NCBI GenBank assembly: GCA_025056255.1
Contig: JANWVT010000006.1
Span: 54,981 to 118,980, forward strand
Direction of reading: 5' to 3'
DNA from: Bernardetiaceae bacterium
GTDB taxonomy: Bacteria; Bacteroidota; Bacteroidia; Cytophagales; Thermoflexibacteraceae
DNA length: 64,000 bases
Of this stretch, positions 51,514-59,904 are shown piece after piece. A program made the position numbers and the translations under genes. Numbering within the stretch: the stretch's first letter is position 1; the number at the start of each line of letters is the position of its first letter. Under the pieces are notes generated by a model, which saw only the letters and a list, made by a program, of their open reading frames with translations, did no database searches and had not been told where the DNA came from.

Positions 51514-53023
51514 ATTCTTTCATGAGCGCATGGTAGAGCATTTCGCCAACCAATCGCGCGCCCTTAGGGGTAAAGTGGGTGTAATCTTTGCCGGCTAAGG
51601 GAGGTTTATTTTGCACCCAGGCAACCATAGCTCCTTCGCCCCCCATTGCTTCATACAAATCCCAAAAAGCACAGCCGGCGCGAAAAGCTGCTTTGCGTTG
51701 TGCATCTCGTATTTTAGGCACATTAGGGTAAGAGGCATAGCCCGTACCACTGCGGCGTGCCATGTCGGATAGCCCTATTACCAAAATATCTGCCTGAGGG
51801 GCTACCGATTTTAAAAAAGTAAGCTGCCTGTAAAGCATATTTTCATAGAAAGTGTAGTCGCGCAAAATATTGGGTACTACATTCACCCCAAACTGCAAAA
51901 TAATCAGTTTTACATTGAGCATTTCATATTGTTTGCGTAGCCACTCAGCATTTATTTTGATAAACTCTACACCCGAGCTACCGCGCATAGCCACGTTATC
52001 TACGGCTACGCCTTGGTTGCAGTCCAAAGCCACACCAAAAAATTCGCTGCCTTCGGCACTTTCTAAATGGAGGGAGAGTTTTTTAAACCGAACAGGTAAG
52101 GCTTGCTCGGCTACAATCACTTTTCGCTCTTGCTGTAGTGCCAAATTTAGTGTGGTGTCTTTTTCTGTACCTTCTGCCTGAATGTGAACGGCTACTTTTG
52201 CAAACGGCGAACTGTAAATGAATTTGATATTTTCTATTTGCGTAGCGTTACTAAAATCGTTGCTAAACCGAGTTTCTCGAAAACGGCAAACCGCGCGCCA
52301 AGACAGTTGAGCAGGGGCGAGGGAGTCTTTCGGCACAGGTGGACTAAAACGATAGGCAGTGCCTAATATACCATAGTGCCCAGCTCGGTTAGCTTTGCTA
52401 TTGTTGCCATATATGGCATATTTAATCCAGTTTTCAGAGGCTTCGGTAGCAACCGTTGAGCGAGAAGCCTGCCACTCTACTAAGGGCACCACGCCGACTC
52501 CACAGCCACCAAATTTGCGCTGCAACCGAGCGCGCAGGTAGTCGCTAATGCGGTCACCTTCTATTTGGGAGTCGCCGTAGTGAACAATTCTCACCAAAGA
52601 AGGCTTGCGAGCAAGGCTCGCCCATGCAGCAAAGATGCGGTCTAAGTTGGTAGGGTGCAAGCTATCGGGAAATTCGATAGGATATTTGGGGTCGCTAAGG
52701 GGTTCAGAGCGCTCGGCAAGGGTAGTTTTAGACATGCTTGCACGGGTGCCGGGTAAGCTGTCTGGGTTGGTAATTTTTTGAGCAGTCTGCTCTTTTTCCT
52801 TCTTTTCCAAGCTATCTAACCGGCGAGCCATTGTGTTCAAATCTGCCATACGGGTCTGGTTGGCAATAGCAGTGTCGGCAGTGCCTGTAAAGTCTCGGAA
52901 GGTAAACACTTGGAAGGAGAGGTCTTCGGTAATAGCAATCTCTCCCGGCGATAACACCATAAGAATAATAACCGCACAAGCTACATAGAACAGTAACAGA
53001 ATTGTACGAAGAGGAGTTACCAT
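51476..53023 (-). CDS. SGNH/GDSL hydrolase-like membrane-anchored protein 1
   Basis: 515 residues: an N-terminal membrane anchor (TILLLFYVACAVIILMVL), a low-complexity linker with a coiled stretch (NTMARRLDSLEKKEKEQ), then the SGNH domain. Block I is RIVHYGDSQIEGDRISDYL near residue 147, block III is LIILQFGVNVVPN near 378, and the C-terminal pair is KDYTHFTPKGARL near 488. An insert between blocks I and III resembles the one in the following gene, so they look like diverged duplicates. Probable role: O-acetyl transfer or removal on an envelope glycan (inference). Confidence 0.85.
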   Translation of the reverse strand: MVTPLRTILLLFYVACAVIILMVLSPGEIAITEDLSFQVFTFRDFTGTADTAIANQTRMADLNTMARRLDSLEKKEKEQTAQKITNPDSLPGTRASMSKTTLAERSEPLSDPKYPIEFPDSLHPTNLDRIFAAWASLARKPSLVRIVHYGDSQIEGDRISDYLRARLQRKFGGCGVGVVPLVEWQASRSTVATEASENWIKYAIYGNNSKANRAGHYGILGTAYRFSPPVPKDSLAPAQLSWRAVCRFRETRFSNDFSNATQIENIKFIYSSPFAKVAVHIQAEGTEKDTTLNLALQQERKVIVAEQALPVRFKKLSLHLESAEGSEFFGVALDCNQGVAVDNVAMRGSSGVEFIKINAEWLRKQYEMLNVKLIILQFGVNVVPNILRDYTFYENMLYRQLTFLKSVAPQADILVIGLSDMARRSGTGYASYPNVPKIRDAQRKAAFRAGCAFWDLYEAMGGEGAMVAWVQNKPPLAGKDYTHFTPKGARLVGEMLYHALMKEYEHYKSRNQIAQ

Positions 53024-53105
53024 TCGCGTTTGTCAAGAATAAAAAACTACCGCAAGTTAAATGAAAATTAAATTGCGGCGGTTTACACACAGTTGCCAAA
53101 ACCTT

Positions 53106-53113
53106 TATTTTTG
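53106..53113 (+). promoter_or_regulatory. Putative promoter -7 element abutting a start codon
   Basis: TATTTTTG matches TAnnTTTG, and a TTTA at 53081-53084 lies in the -33 zone. The ATG of the next gene is only five bases downstream of the element, which would make the transcript leaderless or nearly so. Confidence 0.4.
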
Positions 53114-53118
53114 TTCGT

Positions 53119-53724
53119 ATGGAAACTTTCTTCATTGAATCGCTTGGTGTTGCCCCTTTTTACTATCAGTGGATTGTATTGCCTTTGATGATTTTTTTTG
53201 CTCGCATCGGCGATGTGTCGTTAGCTACCATGCGCATTATGCTACTGATGAGTGGTCGTCGACAAATTGCCCCTCTGCTGGGTTTTTTAGAAGCCTTGAT
53301 TTGGATAGTAGCCATCGGGCAAATTATTCGTTCAGTAAACAGTCCCTTAGCCTACGTAGCCTATGCAGCAGGTTTCGGTATGGGCACCTACGTAGGCATG
53401 TGGATAGAAGGCAGGCTGGCGCTTGGAAAAGTAATTGTGCGGGTAATTACTCGCCGCGATGCCACAGAACTCATTAAAGTGCTCATGCAGTCGCGTTTTG
53501 GATTTACCAATATTGTTGCCGAAGGCAGAAAAGGCAATGTGAATGTTATTTTCTCAGTAGTTAAACGCAAAGATTTACCCGAACTAGTGCAACTAATAGA
53601 AACGTATAACCCCAATGCTTTCTACACGATTGAGAACGTGCGCTATGCTAGCGACGGCGGACTGATGATGATAGAAAATGAAAATAAGAAGGCATTCTCG
53701 CCCCTTACAGAGGTGAAAAAATAG
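53119..53724 (+). CDS. DUF2179/DUF5698 membrane protein (UPF0316)
   Basis: 201 residues: three transmembrane helices (IVLPLMIFFARIGDVSLATM, then APLLGFLEALIWIVAIGQII, then AYVAYAAGFGMGTYVGMWIEG, each shortened), then a cytosolic DUF2179 domain (TNIVAEGRKGNVNVIFSVVK). This is the UPF0316 architecture. The function is unknown. The gene stands alone, divergent from the SGNH pair. Confidence 0.88.
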   Translation: METFFIESLGVAPFYYQWIVLPLMIFFARIGDVSLATMRIMLLMSGRRQIAPLLGFLEALIWIVAIGQIIRSVNSPLAYVAYAAGFGMGTYVGMWIEGRLALGKVIVRVITRRDATELIKVLMQSRFGFTNIVAEGRKGNVNVIFSVVKRKDLPELVQLIETYNPNAFYTIENVRYASDGGLMMIENENKKAFSPLTEVKK

Positions 53725-53741
53725 CCTTAGAACACGTGTAT

Positions 53742-54021
53742 GTTTTACAGAGGCAAACAGGATAGATAACAACCTAAACAACGATTCAGACAAGATGGCA
53801 GGATTGACAAGATTTTGTAGCCAAAAACAACCTTGCCACATTGGATGAAAGTTTGGATTGAAGATTTCGAATTGCGGAATTTTCCTACTTCTACGCTCCA
53901 AAATCTTCTTGCCATGGCATGTAGCTCCAAGTAGGTTTTTCATGACGACACAAACTGCGGCGAGTTGGCCTTCATGCATGTAAATTTGGCAAAATAAACT
54001 CTACAAAAACTGAACAACTAC
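53742..54021 (+). repeat. Dispersed intergenic repeat, copy B
   Basis: About 280 bases matching copy A at 32029-32328 in the same orientation (roughly 75-80% by eye, small indels) and copy C at 14186-14440 in reverse. Both ends are recognisable: GTTTTACA and GGCAAACA at the left, ACAACTAC at the right. The internal inverted repeat AAGATTTTG / CAAAATCTT is kept. It fills the gap between the DUF2179 gene and the esterase gene. Confidence 0.8.
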
Positions 54022-54049
54022 TTAAATTTGCCTAAAAATATCAACTTTT

Positions 54050-54772
54050 GTGAAAGAAGAATATCACCGCTGGTACTCGCCTCGTATTGGGCGCGACTTT
54101 GAAATGCTCACCTTCGGGCATTCGGGCTATCCGATGATTATCTTTCCTACTTCTATGGGAAGATATTATCAAAACAAAGACTTCGGGCTGATTCATGCTA
54201 TCCAGTGGTTTATCAATACTGGTAGAATTAAAGTGTACTGTCCCGATAGTATCGACAACGATAGTTTTTACAACCGAAACATTCATCCGGCACATAAAAT
54301 TGCCAACCATGTTATTTACGATGACCTTATTTTGCATGAGGTAGTGTACCGCGCTATGTACGAAACTGGTCGCAGTACGGTCTGCATGGCGGGTTGTAGC
54401 TTTGGAGGCTACCATGCCCTTAACTTTTCTTTCCGGCATCCCGACAAAGTGCGCTATTTATTCAGCTTAGGCGGTGCATTCGATATCCGCTCTTTCATGT
54501 GGGGCTATTACGACGACAACGTGTATTTCAACAACCCGGTTGACTACATGCCCAACTTAGGACCCAGTTGGTATTTAGACAACATCCGCAACATGGGCAT
54601 TGTACTAAGCACAGGTGAGTATGATATCTGCAAAGAAGATAACATTCGCATGTCGCAAATCTTAAACAGCAAACAGGTTCCTCATTGGTTAGACATTCGC
54701 CCCGGCGCTAACCACGACTGGCCTGCTTGGAATGCAGTATTGCCCGAATACGTGTCGCAGATGAACTTTTAA
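54050..54772 (+). CDS. Putative esterase (PF00756-like)
   Basis: 240-residue alpha/beta hydrolase of the esterase-D/PHB-depolymerase-like type without a signal peptide. Visible: MLTFGHSGYPMIIFPTSMG, the nucleophile elbow MAGCSFGGYHAL near residue 113, LSTGEYDICKED with the probable acid near 190 and GANHDWPAWNAVLPEYV with the histidine near 223. There is no ATG at the start; GTG at 54050 fits the homologous N-terminus. The repeat copy B ends 28 bases upstream, so its promoter may lie in or next to the repeat. Confidence 0.85.
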   Translation: MKEEYHRWYSPRIGRDFEMLTFGHSGYPMIIFPTSMGRYYQNKDFGLIHAIQWFINTGRIKVYCPDSIDNDSFYNRNIHPAHKIANHVIYDDLILHEVVYRAMYETGRSTVCMAGCSFGGYHALNFSFRHPDKVRYLFSLGGAFDIRSFMWGYYDDNVYFNNPVDYMPNLGPSWYLDNIRNMGIVLSTGEYDICKEDNIRMSQILNSKQVPHWLDIRPGANHDWPAWNAVLPEYVSQMNF

Positions 54773-54922
54773 AATCTTACAGAAAATTTCGGTTTGTACG
54801 CGCAACGGCACAAAATTTTTATCTGAGAGAAACAGTTTTTTCTTAGGAAAAGGAGAAATGGAAAGCGCGCCTTCTCGGCTCATGCTTGCCTTGTTTGCCC
54901 CACTGAAACTCTTAAGCAAGAA

Positions 54923-54946
54923 AGCCATCTTCTTTCGAAGATGACT
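54923..54946 (-). terminator. Terminator of rnpB
   Basis: On the minus strand GTCATCTTC-GAAA-GAAGATGGC forms a stem with a GAAA tetraloop, followed by TTTCTT. It lies directly beyond the 3' end of the RNase P RNA. Confidence 0.7.
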
Positions 54947-54957
54947 TCCGTATTGCG

Positions 54958-55356
54958 AAAACAAGCCTATAAGCCGGGTTCTGTCGAGTCTTATCATTTA
55001 TCTGGGACTGCCGTCGCCGACAGCCTCTAACGACCTACCCGCCGGAATGTACCCAAGTACAACGAACGAGCAGCCCGCGCAGCCGAAGCTGACTTCCGGT
55101 CTATTTGGTCTTTCAACCCGTAAGGTTTGCCATGCAACAGACGTTACCGCCTGCTCGGTAGGCTCTTACCCTGCCTTTTCACCCTTACCCGATAGTCAAC
55201 GCGTAACTTTCGGGCGGTTTGTTTTCTGTGGCACTATCTGTGAACAACAGCTTGCGCCGCTGCCCCCCACCTGTTAGGTGGTACGGTGCTCTGTGTTGCC
55301 CGGACTTTCCTCAGCTGCCCGTTAGACAGCCGCGATAAGACAGCTTGCTTTCCTGA
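54958..55356 (-). ncRNA. rnpB: RNase P RNA (class A)
   Basis: The minus strand contains the conserved parts of bacterial RNase P RNA in order. Near the 5' end is GAGGAAAGTCCGGGC (CR I). The middle has GGGTAAGGGTGAAAAGG and AGAGCCTACCGAGC, then CATGGCAAACC. Near the 3' end are GACAGAACCCGGCTTAT. P1 can form between AAGCAAGCU at the 5' end and AGGCUUGUUUU at the 3' end, which fixes the ends to within about 10 bases. It processes tRNA 5' ends. The open frame on the opposite strand here is a shadow. Confidence 0.95.
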
Positions 55357-55369
55357 TAGCAAAAGTATG

Positions 55370-56407
55370 CTATTCTACCATAAACTTTTGGAGTGCGGGC
55401 GAAACGTAAGTTTTCAACGTACCGCCCTGCTCATATACTAACAAAGCAGGCATCTGATAAGTTTCAGCATACTGTTTGGCTTTTTCTGTTCCCATCACCA
55501 TGAAAGCTGTTGCCATGGCATCGGCAGTCATGCAATCGGGGGCTAACACAGTGGCACTTAGCAGATTGTGCTGTACTGGGCGCCCACTAATAGGGTCAAT
55601 GGTATGGGCGTAGCGCTTGCCGTCTTTCACATAAAATTTGCGATAATTGCCACTGGTAGCAAGTGCCATGTTTTCTACGCGGATTTTGGCTTGGATAGGG
55701 TTGCCGCCTTTTTCTTCGTATTGCGGATTGTCTATGCCAATCAGCCAAGTTTCGCCACGCTGGTTCTTGCCTTTGCAAACTACTTCGCCACCAATTTCCA
55801 CCATGTAGTCGCGGATGCCGCGCTGTTCGAGCAGCTGGGCAACTAAGTCGACACCATAGCCCGGAGCAATGGCGTTGAAGTCGAGCGAAACACCTTTTTT
55901 AGTCTTTTTAATAGTGGTGCCTTCTATTACAATGCTCTCAAAATCAACAAATTGTTTCACCGAATCTACATTGGGCTCGCGCTCGGGCAGTCCCTGCTTG
56001 GCACCAAAGCCCCAAGCCTGCACCAACGGATATACCGTTGGATTGAATGCGCCATTAGTTGCTTGATAGATTTCGCGACTGCGCTTCAAAACAGGTATAA
56101 AATATGGCAGTTGAGGGGTGATAGAATCTTGGCGGTTGAATCGGCTAATTTCCGACTCGGGTATATAGGTAGAAAGCGCTAAGTTGAACAAGTCTAACAA
56201 GGAATCTACTGATGCCTGATAGTTGTTGCGTTGCGGGTCTATGTAGCTAATGTTGTAGGTAGTGCCCATAGCCGGTCCGCTAATTTTAACCAGCGGGCGT
56301 GCTGCTACTTGTTCGCGAGCGTTGTTTTTGCGATAAAAGTAAACCGCTGCCATAAGTGCCAGTAGCAGCAACGCATAAACAATATTTTTTCTTTGCAGAG
56401 AAGTCAT
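55370..56407 (-). CDS. apbE: FAD:protein FMN transferase
   Basis: 345 residues, exported by an N-terminal hydrophobic anchor (IVYALLLLALMAAVYFY). ApbE features: GPAMGTTYNISYI near residue 44, LDFNAIAPGYGVDLVAQLL near 175, EIGGEVVCKGKN near 200, TSGNYRKFYVKDGKRYAHTI near 255 and SATVLAPDCMTADAMATAF near 285 with the metal-binding residues. It attaches FMN to threonines of periplasmic or membrane proteins, among them NqrB and NqrC, so it may serve the Na+-NQR to which nqrF belongs. Confidence 0.93.
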   Translation of the reverse strand: MTSLQRKNIVYALLLLALMAAVYFYRKNNAREQVAARPLVKISGPAMGTTYNISYIDPQRNNYQASVDSLLDLFNLALSTYIPESEISRFNRQDSITPQLPYFIPVLKRSREIYQATNGAFNPTVYPLVQAWGFGAKQGLPEREPNVDSVKQFVDFESIVIEGTTIKKTKKGVSLDFNAIAPGYGVDLVAQLLEQRGIRDYMVEIGGEVVCKGKNQRGETWLIGIDNPQYEEKGGNPIQAKIRVENMALATSGNYRKFYVKDGKRYAHTIDPISGRPVQHNLLSATVLAPDCMTADAMATAFMVMGTEKAKQYAETYQMPALLVYEQGGTLKTYVSPALQKFMVE

Positions 56408-56416
56408 ATGTAAGGC

Positions 56417-57034
56417 TTACTTGTAGGTGTCTAATAAATCAGCCATAGCATCACAACTTATCAATGGAGCTACGTGTCGTAGCGACTGGAGCGTATCCTG
56501 ATGCGCCTCTTCAGAAAAAGCCGCACAGCCATCTGTTAGCAAAACAACCTCATAACCATGTGAAAGCCCGTCGCGCAAGGTAGCCGCTACTCCGCTGTTG
56601 GTTACAATGCCCCCAATGAGCAAGGTGCGAATGTGCTGTTTGCGCAAAATGAAATCTAAGAAGGTTTGATAGAATGCCGAGAAAGAAATTTTATCAACAG
56701 TAAAATCGGCGGGTGCGAGTTCTTCTACTAAGCGGTGACCAAAATCACCCGGACAAAAATCGCCTTTGGTGATGAAGGGACGTGCTTTTTTGAGACCTTC
56801 GGGGATGAGCGGTTCGCCATCTTTTCCCGGCAATAAGGTAAATTGCGCAGAGATAATCAGTCCGTTGGCGCGGCGAAGCGAGTGAGCCACTGTAGCCAGT
56901 CGCCGAATCAGCCCTGCACTATCGGGAACGTGCAGCCCATTGCGCGGATAAGCCCCTTTTTTAAAGAAGAAGTCGTTTTGCATATCCACCAGCAACAAGG
57001 CTGTTTGTTTAGGATGCAAATCTTGTGGTGTCAT
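56417..57034 (-). CDS. Isochorismatase-fold hydrolase lacking the usual cysteine
   Basis: 205 residues of the cysteine-hydrolase fold: LLVDMQNDFFFKKGA with the catalytic Asp near residue 17 and VDKISFSAFYQT with the Lys near 115. At the nucleophile position the motif reads GIVTNSGVAATLRDG, so the usual Cys is Gly. Relatives that keep Cys are nicotinamidases and carbamoylhydrolases; Cys-less ones include isochorismatases. The reaction is unknown. It lies ten bases upstream of apbE on the same strand. Confidence 0.8.
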   Translation of the reverse strand: MTPQDLHPKQTALLLVDMQNDFFFKKGAYPRNGLHVPDSAGLIRRLATVAHSLRRANGLIISAQFTLLPGKDGEPLIPEGLKKARPFITKGDFCPGDFGHRLVEELAPADFTVDKISFSAFYQTFLDFILRKQHIRTLLIGGIVTNSGVAATLRDGLSHGYEVVLLTDGCAAFSEEAHQDTLQSLRHVAPLISCDAMADLLDTYK

Positions 57035-57085
57035 GTAAAAGACGGTTAAAATTCGTTAAGGATGTGCAATTGGTACGCATTAGCC

Positions 57086-57093
57086 TAATTTTG
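57086..57093 (+). promoter_or_regulatory. Putative lptB promoter -7 element
   Basis: TAATTTTG matches TAnnTTTG; the -33 zone has only a partial ATTG. The lptB ATG lies 53 bases downstream. Confidence 0.4.
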
Positions 57094-57145
57094 TGCTGTT
57101 GCAAAGCTACGCAATCTGGTTGTACAAACTTGTTGAAACACGCCT

Positions 57146-57883
57146 ATGTTGCTTCGTTCGGAACATTTGTTTAAAAAATACAAGTCGCGGTGGGTGGTCA
57201 ATGATGTATCGGTAGAAGTGCGCCAAGGCGAAATTGTGGGGCTGCTCGGTCCGAATGGAGCCGGAAAAACCACTACTTTTTACATGATTGTAGGGCTGAT
57301 AAAACCCAACAGCGGTAAAATTTTTTTAGATGAGCACGAAATTACTGAGCTGCCCATGTATCGTCGTGCGAGGTTGGGAGTTGGTTATTTAGCACAAGAA
57401 GCCTCTGTGTTTCGCGACCTCACCGTAGAGGAAAACATTCTTGCGCCCTTAGAAATGACTAACCTGAGCAGAGCAGAGCAAAAACAACGCGTAGAAGAAC
57501 TAATAGAAGAGTTTAGCCTAACCAAAGTGCGAAAAAACTTAGGCAAAGTGCTCTCTGGCGGAGAGCGACGCCGCACAGAAATAGCCCGTGCCCTATCGGT
57601 ACGCCCTAAGTTTATTTTATTGGACGAACCTTTTGCAGGGGTAGACCCACTGGCAGTAGAAGAAATTCAGTACATTGTCTATAAACTCAAATCTAAAAAC
57701 ATTGGCATTTTAATTACCGACCACAATGTAGATGAAACGCTTTCTATTACCGACCGCGCCTACATTCTTTCCGAAGGCAAAATCTTGGTTTCTGACACAC
57801 CCGAAAACTTAGTGGTGAATCCAATAGTACGCAAAGCCTATTTGGGCGAGCGCTTTGAGTTTAAACGCAAGTTTTTCGAATGA
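57146..57883 (+). CDS. lptB: LPS export ABC transporter ATP-binding protein
   Basis: 245-residue ABC ATPase: Walker [10 protein letters not shown] near residue 38, Q-loop region YLAQEASVF near 84, signature [15 protein letters not shown] near 137 and Walker [15 protein letters not shown] near 157, then the H-loop in [10 protein letters not shown] near 190. The HNVDET sequence and the length are typical of LptB, which powers LPS transport across the envelope. lptF/G are not adjacent. Confidence 0.93.
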   Translation: MLLRSEHLFKKYKSRWVVNDVSVEVRQGEIVGLLGPNGAGKTTTFYMIVGLIKPNSGKIFLDEHEITELPMYRRARLGVGYLAQEASVFRDLTVEENILAPLEMTNLSRAEQKQRVEELIEEFSLTKVRKNLGKVLSGGERRRTEIARALSVRPKFILLDEPFAGVDPLAVEEIQYIVYKLKSKNIGILITDHNVDETLSITDRAYILSEGKILVSDTPENLVVNPIVRKAYLGERFEFKRKFFE

Positions 57884-57971
57884 AGGAATTTGTTAGTTTT
57901 GTACGATGAACCCCAGTAGGGGTTTACTCTGCTTCCAAATCAATTCATCGCCAAAATTCCAACACCAATTT

Positions 57972-59516
57972 ATGGAGTGGTTCAATACAGTACTTACGTG
58001 GTTGATGCGCCGCCGCTTTCCGCAGATAGAGCGCTTTATAAATCATCCTCATGAAGTACAACAAGAAATATTTCACTCGCTCCTCAAAACAGCCGCTGCT
58101 ACTGAGTGGGGGCGCCGATATGGGTATAAGGACATCCGCACCCGCGAACAATTCGCTGAGCGAGTGCCTGTTTCCAGCTATGAAGACCTCTACCCGCATA
58201 TAGAACGTGTGCTACGGGGAGAAAAAAACGTTCTTTGGCCGGGCAGTTTTACTTGGTTTGCCAAGTCTTCAGGCACAACCAATGCGCGCAGTAAATATAT
58301 TCCTGTTTCAGAGGAGCACTTGCAAGAATGCCACTACAAAGGCGGGAAAGACATGCTTTGTTTGTATGTGAATAACTATCCCGATACGCGTGCATTTTTA
58401 GGCAAAAATCTTGGCATTGGTGGCAGCTACCAAGTCAACCCTTTTAACCCCAACAGCTACTGTGGCGATGTGTCAGCTCTGATTATGAAAAATTTACCCA
58501 TATGGGCTGAATTTTTGCGCACGCCAAGCCTTGAAGTAGCGCTAATGGATAAATGGGAAGAAAAAGTAGAAAAAATTGCCCGCTTAACTATTGGAGAGAA
58601 CGTTACCGCTATATCGGGCGTGCCCACCTGGACAGTTGTGTTGCTCCAGCGCATTCTTGAACTAACTGGCAAAAAAAACATTCGGGAAGTATGGCAAAAC
58701 TTAGAAGTTTTTTTCCATGGCGCCGTTTCTTTTGCCCCTTACCGCCAATTATTTGACCAACTTATTCCCGATAACAACATGCGCTACATGGAAACCTACA
58801 ATGCCTCAGAAGGTTTCTTTGGCATCCAAGACCAACGCAACAGCCAAGATTTACTACTGATGCTTGACTACGGCGTGTACTACGAATTTATACCACTTGA
58901 ATTTGCCCAAGCAGAAAACCCACCTACCGTAGGGTTAGCAGAGGTGCAAACGGGCAAATCGTACGCCATGCTAATTTCTACTAACTCCGGACTTTGGCGC
59001 TACAAAATAGGCGACGTAGTGCGCTTTACTTCTACTAACCCTTATCGCATCCGCATTGCCGGACGCACCAAACACTACATCAATGCTTTTGGAGAAGAAT
59101 TAGTGGTAGAAAATGCTGACACAGCTATTGCTCATGCAGCCAAACAAACAGGATTGATTGTAAAAGATTACACAGCAGCACCTATTTATTTGGCTTTAAA
59201 CAATAAAGGCGGGCACGAATGGGCAATTGAGTTTGAACATTTTGACCCTGCCATTCACTCTTTGCCTCTGTTTACGCGCTTGTTAGATGAAAAGCTGCGC
59301 GAAATCAATTCCGACTACGATGCTAAACGCTACAAAGATATTGCGTTAGTAGCCCCTGTTGTCCATGTATTACCCAAAGGTACATTTTACGAATGGATGG
59401 CAAAACGCGGCAAACTCGGTGGGCAGCATAAAGTACCACGCCTGAGCAATACACGCGAATATTTAGACGATGTGCTGGCAATGAAAGGAATAAGCAGTTC
59501 AGTAAGTTTGCGTTGA
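57972..59516 (+). CDS. GH3 auxin-responsive promoter family protein
   Basis: 514 residues of the GH3 acyl-adenylate-forming fold. The P-loop-like motif is TWFAKSSGTTNARSKYIPVS near residue 98 (20 residues); YMETYNASEGFFGIQD lies near 275 and GLWRYKIGDVVRFTS near 340, and IAGRTKHYINAFGEELV near 362 begins the C-terminal lid. Plant GH3 enzymes conjugate amino acids to hormones; the bacterial substrate is unknown. The start at 57972 begins with MEWFNTVL; a frame extends 22 codons upstream without family similarity. It lies close behind lptB, in the same direction. Confidence 0.88.
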   Translation: MEWFNTVLTWLMRRRFPQIERFINHPHEVQQEIFHSLLKTAAATEWGRRYGYKDIRTREQFAERVPVSSYEDLYPHIERVLRGEKNVLWPGSFTWFAKSSGTTNARSKYIPVSEEHLQECHYKGGKDMLCLYVNNYPDTRAFLGKNLGIGGSYQVNPFNPNSYCGDVSALIMKNLPIWAEFLRTPSLEVALMDKWEEKVEKIARLTIGENVTAISGVPTWTVVLLQRILELTGKKNIREVWQNLEVFFHGAVSFAPYRQLFDQLIPDNNMRYMETYNASEGFFGIQDQRNSQDLLLMLDYGVYYEFIPLEFAQAENPPTVGLAEVQTGKSYAMLISTNSGLWRYKIGDVVRFTSTNPYRIRIAGRTKHYINAFGEELVVENADTAIAHAAKQTGLIVKDYTAAPIYLALNNKGGHEWAIEFEHFDPAIHSLPLFTRLLDEKLREINSDYDAKRYKDIALVAPVVHVLPKGTFYEWMAKRGKLGGQHKVPRLSNTREYLDDVLAMKGISSSVSLR

Positions 59517-59536
59517 GTTGCAACAACTCAACGCAA
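59508..59536 (+). terminator. Terminator overlapping the GH3 stop codon
   Basis: TTGCGTTGAGTTG (59508-59520) and CAACTCAACGCAA (59524-59536) form a perfect 13-pair stem with a three-base loop. The gene's TGA stop lies within the left arm. There is no T-run. Confidence 0.6.
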
Positions 59537-59904
59537 GTATGCCACTTAGCATTGGAAAAAGGCAACTTCTCTTATCGTTATTATCTTCTAAATCATGCCT
59601 ATTTTGTATGGGCATCACCCTGCAGTAAAATTTAACCGTAGCCTGTACAGACTTGTTGAGGGGTTGCATGCAAGCAAAAGTTAAATGCTTGTGCAAACAC
59701 AACCAATCCAACGGCTTTATTAAGCCCTATGCCGTTGCACGTTGCCGTTGCACGTCGCTTTACGAAAAACCCCTCAGAATGGCGCAAGTGTTTACTTTGG
59801 CAAGTGCAAAATAGAGCGCGCTTTGTTGGCTTACATCCGCCTTTATTGTTTTGATTATCAAGCTAATTGTGCATTGGTTCGCGCCCAATCAGCCAAACAT
59901 TGCA
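59537..59904. other. Intergenic region without recognised gene
   Basis: About 370 bases between two convergent genes. The only structure I see is a perfect 13-base tandem duplication, TGCCGTTGCACGT, at 59730-59742 and 59743-59755. No open frame with coding character. Confidence 0.4.

Noticed and set aside
55047..55277. 76-codon frame on the plus strand
   Set aside because: It is the antisense of the RNase P RNA gene, which is recognisable throughout.
59730..59755. Tandem 13-base duplication considered as start of a repeat array
   Set aside because: Only two units; no CRISPR-like spacing or further copies.
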